From Nageia nagi (lineage: Eukaryota; Pinophyta): a stretch of 64,000 nucleotides of DNA. Below, piece after piece: positions 12,081 through 24,740 of the stretch; position 1 is the first letter of the stretch, and each line of letters begins with the position of its first letter. The position numbers and the translations under genes were made by a program. The notes beneath the pieces are model-generated. The model made no database searches, was not told the origin of the DNA, and was given only the letters and a program-made list of their open reading frames with translations. The stretch spans positions 135,842,001-135,906,000 of the forward strand of contig JBITNC010000001.1 in the NCBI GenBank assembly GCA_050084985.1, in the 5' to 3' direction.

Positions 12081-12818
12081 TTAACCAAAGATGAAGTTAA
12101 TAGTTTGAAAACATAGAATGGGAAGCTTTAAATTATTATTTTATCTAATTATCTTGGAGGCTTTTTGTGATAGAAATTTTGACTCAATTTTTTATGTAAG
12201 TAAAAATTTTGATTTATCAAATTATGATAAAATGTGTTTTCATTTAACATTTGATGTATTTTGAAAATAAATTTTGATATACTTCAAAAATGACTATTTT
12301 TGGTATGACAATGTGTTGAGCTTATGTGATAGTTGCATGACATTTCTGTTATGTTGTTTTGCATGTCTAAACACACATGTATTATGTAAGTATCTCTTTA
12401 GTACATGGGTTTTTAATAGTGTTGTCCTTTATCCCAAGGTTTTAGGGTAATCTTATGTAACAATGATTTATCACATTTTACCATTTTTGATATTTACAAA
12501 ATCAACAATATCTTAAGAAGTATTATCAAAATGTTTTACACATGAAGCTTAAGTTTCTTAGAAAAATATAATCATAACCCCTTTTTTTAGATTACTTAAA
12601 TCCTTGATACTAGACTTAATACACTAGCATATTTCAATTAATCATCAACATCCGATGTCTAGTCACTGGTGTTCTAGGTCACAAGATTATAAAAAGAAAA
12701 AGGTTTAAATTTCATTAATACTTTCTATCTTATTTTGTCATTTTCTTATATATTAGGTATCATTTATTGTTTGTATTTTTTACTATGTTATTACCTATCA
12801 GTATCTAATAAGACTATC

Positions 12819-15220
12819 ATGCCTCTGCATTGTCACTCTAGTGGCCATTCTCAACCTATCCGAGAAGAGGTAGGGTTTTAAACTAACCTTATTTTTAAAT
12901 TTTGCTTATATATGATATTTTAACTATTTTGTTTTAATTTTTTAGTTATAAAATACAATAATTAGGTATTTAAAATGTTTCCATTGGATTAGAATATAAT
13001 TTAGATGTTTCTTTCTATTTATTTTAATAAATTTTCAAACCTCAATTGCAATTGCTAGCTAGAGCTTAAGGGTTTTAGGGTTGCTGGTGTTTATATGTCA
13101 AACATCGATGATTATATAACACTAGCATTTGAATGTTGGCATTTCATGTTGAATCACCTATTTTTTTAAAGTTAAGTTTTATGAATTTGTAGGTTCAAGA
13201 TATTTTCAAGCCTCATGGTAAATACCCTTCTATCATCTAGGTGGGTAGGGAGTTTTTGGGTCCTACTGATCACACTTTTTTTAGGATAGTCAAATTTGGT
13301 GTGGGCCCATATATGGGTCACATTCATTGGAAGTATCCTTTATTGGTAGCTTTGTTAAATATATGGGATGCTCATACTTTGACTTTTCATCTCCCTAGTA
13401 GGGAGATGTAATCACTATAGAGGACATTCATTGATTATATAGACTACCTATCCATGGTCAGAGGATATAGCATGTGGTGGATAGAGCTGGAGCTTTGCCA
13501 ATGATTTCATACCTTTATGGAGCAGATAGAATTGATACTATTATTTTTGAGATTATTTCTAAAGGGATATGATACTACTAGTATTGGATGGAGGATTAGA
13601 TGGGAGCTATACATTTTTCATATTTGATGGGATTAGTTTAGTGTTATGCTCTCCTAGATACTAGTGGTGGGAGATTCCCATGGTTGCTTTTATTGATTAT
13701 AGTAGATATGATACAACATGATACAGTGTATGCTTAGGTGCCTACACTATTAGCTCAAATTTATAGAGAGCTATTCTTTTATTCTTAGGTGCATCATGCC
13801 TCATTGTTAGTTACTATCACTTTACGGGCATGGGCTTGCGAGCATATTATTATAGCTCACCCTCCAAGCTTAACTATGGCTAGTTTTGGTAGCCATTCAG
13901 AGTATGAGGTAGGCATCATTTGGTGGCATGATTATTTTTATTTTCATCCATTAGATGGCATTAGGTAATATGTGGCCTACTACCATCACATCTTAGCTCA
14001 GTTAGTTCCGAATCAGGTGAGGTTTAGACCTTATTATTTATATCTAGCTTGGATTAAGCTTGAAGGGGAGATTACTGGTATTTGGTATCCACATGTATTG
14101 AGTGATATATGGATAGATTTTCTTGAGTTTTTTCAATTTGGGAGAGCACACCACTAGTTTGGTTTAGTTCAAGACATTCCACCTTCCCCAATATTGTATC
14201 AACATGAGGGTACCATCCTAGTGGATGGTGTTTAGTCTTTGGTGTATATAGAGCTAGATCCTACTCAAGAAGAGGCATTAACTAAGGATGATGTTGGCAT
14301 TACTAAGGAATTTAGAGCTTGGTGGCATGTTGAGTTAGAGGGTGGTGATGATGATGGAGAGGGTAGATGCATTCATCAGTGCATTGATGATGTTGAGGAG
14401 ATGGGTGTAGCCACAGGTGAGGTAGCAATATGTGAGGGAGAGGAGAGGATGAAAAATGTTGTTGAGGAGTTTATTATAAAAGAGAGAGCAGTGAGTCTAG
14501 CTAAGAAGGGAGTTGCCCTAGGTAGAGATGATGATGATAGAGGTGATATCCTAGTGACTCAAATTCCTAGTATTGATACTTTGCTAGATGATATTTATGA
14601 GCTAACATATCAATTGGTGTAGGCCAACTCATGCATGCATTGATATAGATCCGAGAGGGGTCACTATCATTGAGAGAGGGATGAGGCTCATACATCATTG
14701 CAAGGAGCTTAGGTTCATTAGATGGGAGCAACACCTACTCTTGGGGCTACAAAAAGTAGATATTTAGTGTTTGTTCATGGAATTTATTAGTAAAGAGATT
14801 ATTATAGTGCTATTATTCAAACTTTATTGATAGGTGTACCAACATTTTCCCCTAGAGTACAATATCCTATACCTCCACTAAGTTATATGCTTATTGACAT
14901 GTTTGCATATCAGGTTGGTAGTAGTGCTTAGGGGATAGTAGTTTCTCTAAGTAGAATGGTGAGATCAAGAGCCTCACCTACTAGGGGTGGTACACCTTAG
15001 GCATCCTCCCAGAGTATTGTGAGATCATCAAAGTTATGAGGGGCTACATGACCAGCCAATCCTATAGGGTCTATTGGTACTACTCCTCTTGGTCATGGTA
15101 CTAGAGAGATGAGCAAATAGCAGAGAGATTGTGGTAGTTATTGAGGTTAGGGTAGTGGTTGGAGTAGTCCTCAAGGAGGATTTGGTGGTTGGGGTAGTCC
15201 ATGAGGATGGCCATATTGTA
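12819..15220 (+). pseudogene. Antisense plant mobile domain (PMD) gene of element B
   Basis: Exon 1 is 12819-12869 (17 codons, starting MPLHCHS and ending PIREE). It is followed by a gtaggg donor, a 323-base intron and a tttgtag acceptor at 13187-13192; exon 2 starts at 13193 (VQDIFKPHGKYP). Exon 2 keeps recognisable PMD blocks (IHWKYPLL at about 13321, TFHL, SLTMASFGSHSEYE at about 13867). An acidic, E/D-rich tail follows, open at 14239-14622, and ends with IPSIDTLLDDIYEL, as in A. At least one frameshift and many stops break it. PMD proteins in plants act in the nucleus and some take part in silencing of transposons; what this copy did is unknown. It lies opposite to the gag-pol strand. Confidence 0.75.
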
Positions 15221-15987
15221 TTTTTATCATGATGATTAGACTATATACTTCATGAGATCATGTATTTTTATATGTTCATATTTTTTATGAGATGATGTAA
15301 TTTGAGATGTTATGATTTGATATGTTATATGATTTAGTAGTTGAGGATATTTGGGATGATATCATATTTAATTTTATATTGGTATATAGTTATATGATGA
15401 TATGTTTTCTTATGATTATATATTCAAGTTTATGATGGTTTCATATATTGAATGATGTTCGAATATTTTGATCCTATTATCATAAAGGTTATATAAAATA
15501 CTAGATAATGAAATTTTTGTAAATAAAATTTTATAGGATATATTTTAAAAATAATAGTATGGAATTAGATGCATCATTTTTCATTTCTTGGATATATATG
15601 TGTATAAATAAGTATATGATAAGAAACATTATACAAATATAGAAAATAACTAGAATAACAAGATCACTTATCAATTTAAATAATAATAAAGATAATTTTA
15701 TATTGGGATATATGGATAATATTGATAACATAACATGATTAAAAAAATAATCAATTAACTATCTTTATCAATCTTTCTTTTATCTTCATTTATGCAATTA
15801 GAGATGATATAAAACATAGTTAGAATATCAAAAGTTTATCTTGAACTCATGTGTGCATGGTGATATTCATTTACTTCTCTATACATCCATAAATTACATA
15901 TTTTTAAAAGCATAGTTTAAATTCAATTCTCCTTATGTGCATATAGTGGTCCAAATTTCTTTGGACATGTTGCCTCTTTGTTAAGTA

Positions 15988-16094
15988 TGCCCCATTGCCA
16001 GACAAGTGTCCATGCCCAGATGACGATTAACTCCTAGATCCCACTGCATACTTGTTCTATTACCAGTTAGATGTCCATAGCCCCAATAGAGGAT
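15988..16094. other. Twin-hairpin conserved element, copy in B
   Basis: Matches 41157-41261 of A (tgccccattgccag..., then ...gtccatagcccc) although most flanking sequence has diverged. The second stem is ttctatta (16054-16061) against caatagag (about 16083-16090). It keeps six Watson-Crick pairs and one wobble, including a T-A pair where A has C-G. Confidence 0.55.
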
Positions 16095-16540
16095 ACTGCG
16101 ATGACCCTAGTATATATTTTATACTTATTTTATTTTTTCTTTTCTCTCTTCTTTTTTGTAGTCTCCTTTTTTTTTTTGCCTTGGTTTTGGGATGAAGCAA
16201 AATAATGGGAGAATATTTCCTTTAAAACTATACTTCAAAACATTCAATGTATATTTATTTTAAGATTTTAAATGTGAGAATGGTGCTTGAGTTCATGATA
16301 TTCTAAAGATATCAAACATTTCTATCTATCATCTTAAATTGCCTAAAATTCAGATATCAGATGTCATAATAGAAACTAGAATGATGATAACTTTAAACAA
16401 TATTATGTTAATCATACATATGCGATGTAATATGTGTACAAATGGTATATATGAATGGGGGAATATATAAATATAAATTAATAAGTTATCTAAATCATTA
16501 TAGTTTTCATCAAATAAGGATAACATTCCCTAATTTAATG

Positions 16541-16620
16541 GGATATATATATATATATAGGATAGCACACCTTATAGCCAAGACACTTCAGAATTATATA
16601 TTTCTAAGTATAAATAATAC

Positions 16621-16669
<49 letters not shown>

Positions 16670-16693
16670 ATATATATATAATTTTTTTTTAGG

Positions 16694-16731
<38 letters not shown>
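16541..16731. repeat. (TA)n microsatellite
   Basis: Runs of ta at 16541-16559, 16626-16680 and about 16697-16731, with short interruptions. It is purely simple sequence. Confidence 0.95.
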
Positions 16732-16735
<4 letters not shown>

Positions 16736-17441
16736 TCACTAAGTCCTTTAAATATTGTGGGATGATCTTTTAACAATGGTCCACCCTCTTTGTTTCAAAA
16801 AATAATAATATGGAGGATTTAGTCGAAGATAATATGGCCTTATTCAAGAATGGATGGTTGATATCTTGGTGGATAAATGATTAATGGAGGTGAAAACACT
16901 TTAAATACCTTTGGTTTTGATTTAAAATTTTAGATAACTCTTTGTTTGATGGATGACTCTAGAGATTGTTCACCAATATTAAAGAATTGAGTAGGTGATG
17001 GTGTACTTGATCATGCACAATAATGAAAACATGGAAACAATGATGAACATGGTTGTACATTTTTGATAAGTTGATCCACATAATCCTTTTCAATATGTGT
17101 AGGATAAACTTCATGTTTTATTTTCTTTCATAAATTAAGTTGTTGAAGCACCTTTTAAATCTTAATTTTGTATTTATAACATTATCGATACAACATGTTT
17201 TACTAAAAGGTGAAGTGTAATAACATATAATATCATGATTGGGGATTAAAGAAGTATTATATTGAATTATTGATTCATTTACAACATTAGTGAGTCATAT
17301 GATTCATCCCTAATACTTTATGTTCACATGATCAACACAATTCAAGGAAATTTTAGGTCTTTGATAAGGCCAATGTATATGAAATAAATGAATTAAACTC
17401 ATTTCTAACTCTAATTCCATCCACATTTCTTTGGCATCTAT

Positions 17442-18263
17442 TTAAATTGTTACTTTATACTCATTATGTTTTAATGCCCAAGCTTCAGAGTTTTGATCAT
17501 TGTAATAAGACATGGCTATTTTCTCTTGTATTTCCATAGGTAATGAAATCACTTGAGACATAACTTTACATGGGTTTCTTTGTAGCATTTTTACACATTT
17601 ATCATCATGATATAATTTAATGAAATGTGGATTAGATTTATCAATTTGAAATTGTACAATATGAGTTTGTAAGATTTTCAAAGATAATTATCATGTTAAA
17701 CTTTTATGTGGAGGTGATGAACTAAATCTTGACTTCATATGAGAAAAGCGATAATTAATTTTTTGAATTAGCTTTTCAGATCATCTTGGAGTTGGGACAA
17801 ATGAAGTGGTGAAATCATAGATCATTTTTTGATGATTAAGATCTCTTGCAATTTGACTTACTAGATTAAAAAGAGGATCTAAATTTTGTGGAGTATGATA
17901 TGTTATGTTCAAAACCTAATTATTGAAAGTACAATCAAGGATCAATCATGGTGAGGACATAGGCCAACAAAAACATATTAGATTTATCTTTTCAACTTGA
18001 TCATGATAATGCATAAAATCAACAAAATACATGGATTTGTCAATGTAAATATTGATATCATCTCATTTATTATCTATTCACCATCCATCATATGGATTAG
18101 GTTGATTTTTTAATACTATTAGTTTTTGTATATCAATAGGTAAATGCAAGAAATTTCTCATTTTAGAAGTAATATTTTGCATTACATGTGTGATAGCTTT
18201 ATCTTCTAGATATAGAGATTTTGCATACCAAGGTAGTTGTTGAAGTCCTCTTCTATTGTCCAT
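17442..18263 (-). pseudogene. Small 3' frames of B downstream of integrase
   Basis: Two short open frames on the element strand (17442-17681 and 18078-18263) lie after the integrase end. Both contain an LP.[DE]IQ motif (SLPMEIQEKI and HLPIDIQKLI). The 17442-17681 frame aligns by eye with the single frame at 42038-42337 of A (LTIDEQ..., then a Y.VI block). No known domain is recognised. Extra frames 3' of integrase are known in Tat elements; the function is unknown. Confidence 0.4.
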
Positions 18264-18337
18264 TACATGGATAGTCTTTGACTATTTAAAAGCCATCTGC
18301 CAATAAATTAATATTTATTAATTTCATTATCATTTTT

Positions 18338-19440
18338 TTAACATACAAAACATGTATATACACTATTTAAAAAGAGAAAAATATTTTTTCTACCTATATA
18401 ATGGTCAAATATGTGTGATGTGTATGGGTTCACCTCTTCATTTCTTTCCATATAATCCAAATGATATGCTCCAAAACCATATTTTTTCTTGATTATGTAA
18501 GGCCCTAACCAATTTGGAGCAAATTTATCATATAATTGGTGTTCCATACAAGATGTTTGTTGGTTTTCTTTAAAATAAATCATATAAATCTCACAATCCC
18601 TATATTTTTATAAATTCATCATTGATATTTATTTCTTATCAAACATATGTTATATCTGCATTGTTAAATATAATTGATAATCTATTTTTCTTAATAATAA
18701 TGATATCTTGCTTGTATTAATATACATTTCTATTTCTTTTAAAATAGTAATTCTAATCTTGTAAATACTTCAAACATAAGAAAAATGGTTGCCCAATTGG
18801 TTTCTAATGCTTGTAAATATGATATAAATGGCATTGTGGAATTTGAATATGCCAATATTTATGAGAATTTTAATAGTTTTAACTAGAATACTATGAATGG
18901 TTTTATTTGTAGCCTTAGCTTGACCATTACCTTGAGGATAATATGGTGTTGAAAATTTAATTCGTATGTGATATTCTTTACATAATGCTAATAGTTCTTT
19001 ATTTTTTAATTTTTTTCCATTATTAGTAATGATTTGAGTAGGAATGCCAAATTGATAGATAAGATGATGTAATATGAATTTGGCTATTTTAGGACCTTTT
19101 TTTGAAATCATGGGTACAACTTTGACCCATTTTGTAAAATATTCAAAACTACTATAATAAATTTATGACCTCTTGATGATGTAGGTAATATTTTACCTAT
19201 GAGATCTAAGGCCCATCATGAAAGGCCATAAATATTGCATTGGTTGTAGTACTTGCAAAGGTTGAACAAAAAGGTGATCATGTTGTTGACACTTAACACA
19301 TTTTTTAATGTAATCGATACAATCATGTTCCATTGTAGGCCAATAATATCCATGCACATTAAATGTTTTGTAATACCAGGTCTGCTAAATGTCCTTTGCA
19401 TATTACATCATGTGCAAATGAAATTTAACGTAATAATATA
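18338..19440 (-). pseudogene. int: Integrase of element B
   Basis: Pieces of the zinc-binding region (YYWPTMEHDC, KKCVKCQQ at about 19275-19345), the catalytic core (open 18770-19111) and the C-terminal domain (open 18338-18583, with APNWLGPYIIKKK) align with integrase of A. Two catalytic acids are changed in the core: the D of the TDNGK block reads N (ITNNGKK), and the E of the NGQAEAT block reads K (NGQAKAT). Both are single G-to-A changes on the coding strand. The enzyme, which would join element DNA to the chromosome, is therefore dead. Confidence 0.8.
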
Positions 19441-19689
19441 CCATCAAATCCTCTACGATATACTATATCACCTAACATGCAATAATGAGATGCTTGTAAT
19501 GTAAAAGCTTTCATAGCTAATTTTGTTAAATCTTTAGACAAAACTCCATCTCTTAAAAATTTAACTAATTGATCATACCATAGATTTTTTTCTTCTATTG
19601 TGATGTCTAAAACATCATATGTTTTATCATCTATTTCTAAAGCAAACTCTATTATTTGTACTATTTCAATGGTATGGATTTTGAGGTAT

Positions 19690-20949
19690 TAATGATCCAA
19701 TTGATGCCATAGCATCAACGAATCTATTATTTGATTTGGGAGTTGCTTGAATTTCATATTTTATCAATAAAGATAATAAATTTTCAACTATTTGTTTATA
19801 TTTTTAAAGTAAAGGTTCTTTACATTGAAATATTACTTTAATTTGATTTACAATTAACAATGAATCTTTGATGAATTTTACTTTTTGTAGTTTTAATTTC
19901 AAGGCGATCTTAATAGCTAATATTAAAGCTTCATATTCAACATTATTATTTGTAGAAGTAAAATCTATTTTGAATGAGTATGGATTTGGTATTCCTTGAG
20001 GATTTACAAATATGACAACTTCTCCACCTTCCTTTTCACACTTAGATCCATCAAAATGTATTATCATATCCCATACTTCTTCCAATTTTGTTGGTAAGTC
20101 AACATTGTCTAATTGAAATATGTGTTCGTTAGGTAATTCTATGATAAGGGGATTATCATCTTGTAAAGGTGCTTCTACTAAATAATCAGCTATAACTTGA
20201 ACTTTGATGGATTTTTTACTGATGAATTATAGACCAAATTTAATTAAATACATGATCCATTTTGATGTTCTTGTATTTTGATAAGTTTTATTCATCATAT
20301 ATTTAAGAGGTTTAGCTTTTGTAATAACATAAGTAGTATGGTTTAACATGTAATGCCTAAGTTTTTTTGTTGCAAAAATGATGCCTAAACATATTTTTTC
20401 CATATATACATACTTAATTTCATAATCCACCAGTGTTTGACTAAGGTAATATACAACTTGCTCTTTGTTGTGTTCATTCTTTTAAGCAAGCATAATACCT
20501 AATGCATTTTTTGTTGCTGATGAATAGAGTAAAAATAGTTCATTAGCTTATGGAGAACTTAATACTAGTGATGTTAATAAATATTATTTAATTTCATCTA
20601 GAGCTTCTTGTTGTTCTTTAACCTAATGAAAAATGGTTCCCTTTTTTAACAATTTAGTAAAAGGTTTACATTTATATGAAAATTATGAAATTAAATGTCT
20701 GATTGCTTGTAATTTTCCTTGCAAACTTTGCAATTATTTAATATTTGAAGGAGGAGGCATGTCTATTATTACTTTAAGTTTATTAGGATCTATTTTGATT
20801 CCTTATTGAGATACAATGAATCCTAATAGTTTTTTTGAAGTTACTCCGAAAACACATTTCTTTGGGTTAAGATGAACATTAAATTCTAACAATCTATCAC
20901 ATATTTTTATTAATATCTCAGGATGTTGTTCACTTATTTTAGACTTAGC
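19690..20949 (-). pseudogene. RT-linked RNase H and second (plant dual) RNase H of element B
   Basis: After the break caused by element C, the frame resumes with the thumb/connection part. It continues into the RT-linked RNase H (20227-20430, with YVYMEKICLGIIFATKKLRHYML) and then the second RNase H, open at 19804-20085. The second domain keeps IHFDGSKCE, NNVEYEALILA and KDSLLIVNQ, which carry the metal-binding D, E and D. Having two RNase H domains is the hallmark of the Tat lineage. Stops separate the pieces. Confidence 0.75.
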
Positions 20950-20954
20950 TAATA
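20950..20954. repeat. Target site duplication, left side of element C
   Basis: taata before the left LTR of C; the right side is caata at 26609-26613 (four of five bases equal). The flanks join into a continuous B reverse transcriptase when C is removed, which supports the insertion point. Confidence 0.7.
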
Positions 20955-21364
20955 TGTTACAATGCTACAAATATGAATAGGAAAATATTGCAAAAATGAA
21001 ATGAATATTGATTTGAAATAGGAAAATTACAACTATCTATTGGAAATAATAGAGCATGCATTGGTAAATAGAACACGAAATAGCATCAATAAGTAGATAA
21101 GGATAGGATTTTACTGAATAGTAACAAAATCATAAGCCATTTTGAGGGGGATACCACCTTACAACTCCAAAGGTGAAAAATAATGTTCAAGATGCCTTTC
21201 TCCACACACTTCTATATATTTATATTAAACTAACCTTAACCCTAATAGTAATGCAAAATCGAGCCTTGGCCTTGCAATCATAATATTATGGTTTACAATA
21301 TAGGCTGATAAATTAATAAATTACTAATACTAACACTAAAATGTTAGGATGTGGGATCCTAACA
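20955..21364 (-). repeat. 3' LTR of element C
   Basis: 410 bases, plus-strand ends tgttacaatg...atcctaaca. The U3 edge is a perfect inverted repeat (21342-21364): tgttaggat, five bases, atcctaaca. The adjoining polypurine tract on the minus strand is tcccaagaggggtggca (21365-21381). Confidence 0.9.
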
Positions 21365-21381
21365 TGCCACCCCTCTTGGGA
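21365..21381 (-). other. Polypurine tract of element C
   Basis: Minus strand tcccaagaggggtggca directly abuts the LTR, and the same sequence abuts the 3' LTR of D at 61158-61174. Confidence 0.8.
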
Positions 21382-21399
21382 TGAATATTTGTCCTCAAA

Positions 21400-22640
21400 T
21401 CTTGAAGTGTGGAAACTATTGCTATAGCTGATGATGGATTTTCCATGTTGCATCTTCTAGTGCCATGCCTTGTCACTACATAAGGACTTCTATGATGGAG
21501 TGATTACAAAGCTATCATGAGCATTGATCTAGAACTACCTTAGGTACAACTGACATTAATCCATCCTCTACCAACTCAGGTGATTATGTCTAAACCCAAA
21601 CATCTAGTCCAACCACTTTCTTAAGGCAAGAGACATGAAACATTGGGTGAAGCTTGGAAGAAGTAGGAAGCTCTAATTTATATGCAGCTAGGCCAATGAG
21701 TTGTAACACCTTGTAAGGAACATTAAAATTTGGGGCTAAGTTTTTAGGGGCTTTTATTTTTAAGGATTTCTAGCGATAAAGTTGCAGCCTCAAAAAGACC
21801 ATGTCATCTACCTAGAACCCTCTTTCCACACATTGCTAATCAACCTATTATTTCATATGGTGTTGGGTTATTTGAAGGTTATCCTTGAGTAAACAAAGAA
21901 TAACATCCTAAGTAACTAAAGCTAAGTTAACTACCTAAACTTTACTAGTACCTGTAACATATGAGGTGACTGTTGATGGAGCGTAACCATACACTGCTTC
22001 ATAGGGGGTCATCTTGCTAGCAAAATGATAACATGTATTATACCACAACTCAACCAAGGAAAGCCATCATACCCAATGTACAAGTTATGCTAAAGAAAAA
22101 AAATATAAATATGTTTCCAAGCATTTATTGATAATTTTAGTCTGACAATCAGTTTATGGGTGATATGCTAAGCTCATGTTTAGTTGGGTACCTTACAGTT
22201 TAAAAAGCTCTTGCCAAAAATGACTTGTAAAAGTGGGATCATGATCACTGATAATCATCTCTAGCATGCCATGTAGTTTGAAAATTGTATCTTGGAATAA
22301 TGGTGCCATTGTCACTACTTTGTAGGGATGAGCCAATGAACCAAAATGAGCATATTTGGATAATCGATCAAGCACCACTAGAATAATTGATTTACCATGA
22401 GATTTAGGAGGCCTTTCAATGAAATCCATTGAGATATCATTCCATGTATGGGTAGGTATAGGAAGAGGTTAAAGGAGTCCAAGAGTACCCACTATCTCAC
22501 CCTTTTGTCATTGACACACATCACAAGTTGCCACAAACTACTTGATATCCAATTTCATACCTATCTAATAGAATGATCATGCTACTCTCTTATAAGTTTT
22601 CAAAAATCTTTCATGTCTTGATTTAAGTGTGGAATGCAAT
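21400..22640 (-). pseudogene. int: Integrase core, C-terminus and chromodomain of element C
   Basis: An open piece at 22193-22429 reads DFIERPPKSHGKS...VVLDRLSKYAHF and ISDHDPTFTSHFWQELFKL. It carries the first two catalytic aspartates (DFIE and SDHDP) of a Reina-type integrase. Downstream, about 21420-21900, come a broken GPxxF-like C-terminal domain and remains of a chromodomain. Chromodomains direct integration by binding modified histones. Several stops make it non-functional. Confidence 0.75.
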
Positions 22641-22649
22641 TTGACAAGT

Positions 22650-24180
22650 ATTTTTTATTTACATTTTTAAGGAGATGGTAACAAAATTTGACCTTTGAAT
22701 CTCAAAATACCATCATGCCATGTATGGTGTGGTTTACTCATAGGGTCTTAAGTGATCTATTTTAGTAATTCTTAGGTGGAGCTATCCTCTACCCACTCTT
22801 GTTTAAATTTATCCAAACATTGAGGAATAGGAGATAAAAGAGCTCATAGTGCTACTTGATCTTCAAATTTTTTAGATAAAGCATTAGCAACCACATTATC
22901 CTTACCTTTACAGTATACTATCTCATAATCATACCCTAGTAGTTTGGTCACCCATTTTTGTTGCTCAAGCATAGAAATGCATTGCTTAATAAAAAATTTC
23001 AAATTGTGATGATCTGTGAGGATGATGAAATGGTGATCGATGAGATATGGTTTCCAATGTTGGACTACATGAATGATGGCAAGCATTTCCTTTTCATAAG
23101 TGGATTTACCTAATTTTTTTCGAAAGAGTGCTCTACTAGTGAATGATAAGGGATGCCCCTCTTGCATTAATACTATCCCAATTCCTACTCCATAAGCATC
23201 ACTTTCTATCACAAAGGTTTTATAAAAATTTGGTATTTCTAATACCAGGGTGGTACACATCACCTCCTTGAGCTTAAGGAAAGCTACCTCAACTTGAGGG
23301 GACCATTGGAATGCATTCTTTTTCAACAACATGGTTAGAGGTGTTGTAATCTTACCATAATCCTTCATAAATCTCCTATAATAGCCTATCAACCCCAATA
23401 ATCCTTGAAGACTTTACAAAGATGTAGGAATAGACAGTTTTGCATGTTAGTAATCTTTTATGGATTCACCTTAACTCCCTCTTCAAATATAACATGGCCT
23501 AAGTAGTCAATTTCCCTCTTACTGAATGAACATTTTAATTTTTTTGCATATAGCTAGTGTTTCTTAAAAAATTTTAAGGTTTGTCAACATGTGATACATG
23601 TTCTTACCATGTCTTATTGTAGATCAAGATATCATTAAAGAAAACTAAAATGAACTTCCTGAGGAAAGGATGAAACACCTGATTCATTAAACTTTGAAAT
23701 GTGGATGGAGCATTTGTGAGGCCAAAAGGCATGACTAGGAACTCATAATGGCCCTCATCAGTGCAAAATGTAGTTTTTGATATATCCTCCTCCTTGAGGT
23801 AGATTTCGTGATATCTAGATCATAGGTCTAGCTTGGAAAAATATCTTGCCCCATGTAGTTCATCCAATAATTCATTAATGATCAGGATGGAAAATTTATC
23901 CTTAATGTTAATTTTTTTGAGGGTCCTAAAATCCACAAACATATGCTAGGAACCATATTTCTTATGAACCAATATAATTGGAGAAGAATATGGGCTTACA
24001 CTAGGTCAAATTACTCTTGCATCCAATAGTTCCTTAACCAATTTTTCAATTTCATTTTTCTATAAACAAGGATATTGATAAGGATAAATGTTTGGTGGGT
24101 GACTTCTTGGCACCAACTGGATAGCATGATCATGTGATCACTAGGGTGTTAAGCCCCTTTGTTCCTCAAAGGTACTTGAA
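22650..24180 (-). pseudogene. Reverse transcriptase and RNase H of element C
   Basis: The RNase H and connection part is open at 22844-23398 ([45 protein letters not shown]). It keeps the typical D, E and D acids (ESDA, YEKEML, TDHH). The reverse transcriptase lies at about 23420-24180 with stops. Its catalytic box reads FFND instead of FFDD (codons at 23631-23636), a GAT to AAT change, which should abolish polymerisation. The neighbouring copy D keeps FFDD at the same place. Confidence 0.8.
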
Positions 24181-24329
24181 TGCTTACTTAAGATGGGCTA
24201 TAGATCCTTAGGCTCTATGATTTTAGATTTAATAATTGATAAAGAGTATAACTATGCTAGCATTCCTTTTCCAATTTTTTGTATGATATTTTCCATGCAA
24301 TGTGAGCTCATAATTTGTACAAATCCACC

Positions 24330-24722
24330 CTATAATCCCTTGAGAGTATGCTCATGTTCATTTATTTTGAAGGCCATCCATAGATCTACAAAATTCCATT
24401 GTATGATGCCTAAATTCCTTAGCCATTGTACCCCCAAAACTATATCACATCCCCCAAGTGGTAAAGCATACATGTTGCTCTTCAAAGTATAGTGGTCCAT
24501 GCTCAGTTTGACATTGTGACATGTGCCTTTACATGCTATTTTTCCTCCATTACCAACCATAACCTCAAAATTATTTGTAGGGTGGACGTAACAGTCAACA
24601 ACCTTAGCCACTTGTGGATTAATGAAATTATGAGTACTTCTTGAATCCAACAATAATATGAGAGGGCACTTTTTAAAAAACCCTTTGACCTTCATAGTTT
24701 GAGGGGTGGAAATTCCTACCAA
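24330..24722 (-). pseudogene. Aspartic protease of element C
   Basis: 130 open codons containing LLLDSRSTHNFI, where the family would have DSG. The glycine of the catalytic triad is arginine here and also in D. The rest of the fold (KGTCHNVKLSM, ALPLGGCDIVLGVQWLRNLG) is well kept. The protease would cut the polyprotein; loss of the triad glycine should inactivate it. Confidence 0.8.
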
Positions 24723-24740
24723 TGCATTGTAAGAGATAAT

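Larger units (their letters stand above)
15221..17441. other. Non-coding part of B between PMD and the small 3' frames
   Basis: AT-rich and without a supported gene. It holds a relic of the twin-hairpin element (15988-16094, see that entry) and a long (ta)n run (16541-16731). The open frames here are products of the dinucleotide repeat. Confidence 0.6.

Noticed and set aside
16442-16776. Overlapping open frames on both strands rich in Y and I
   Set aside because: They are translations of the (ta)n microsatellite, with no coding character.
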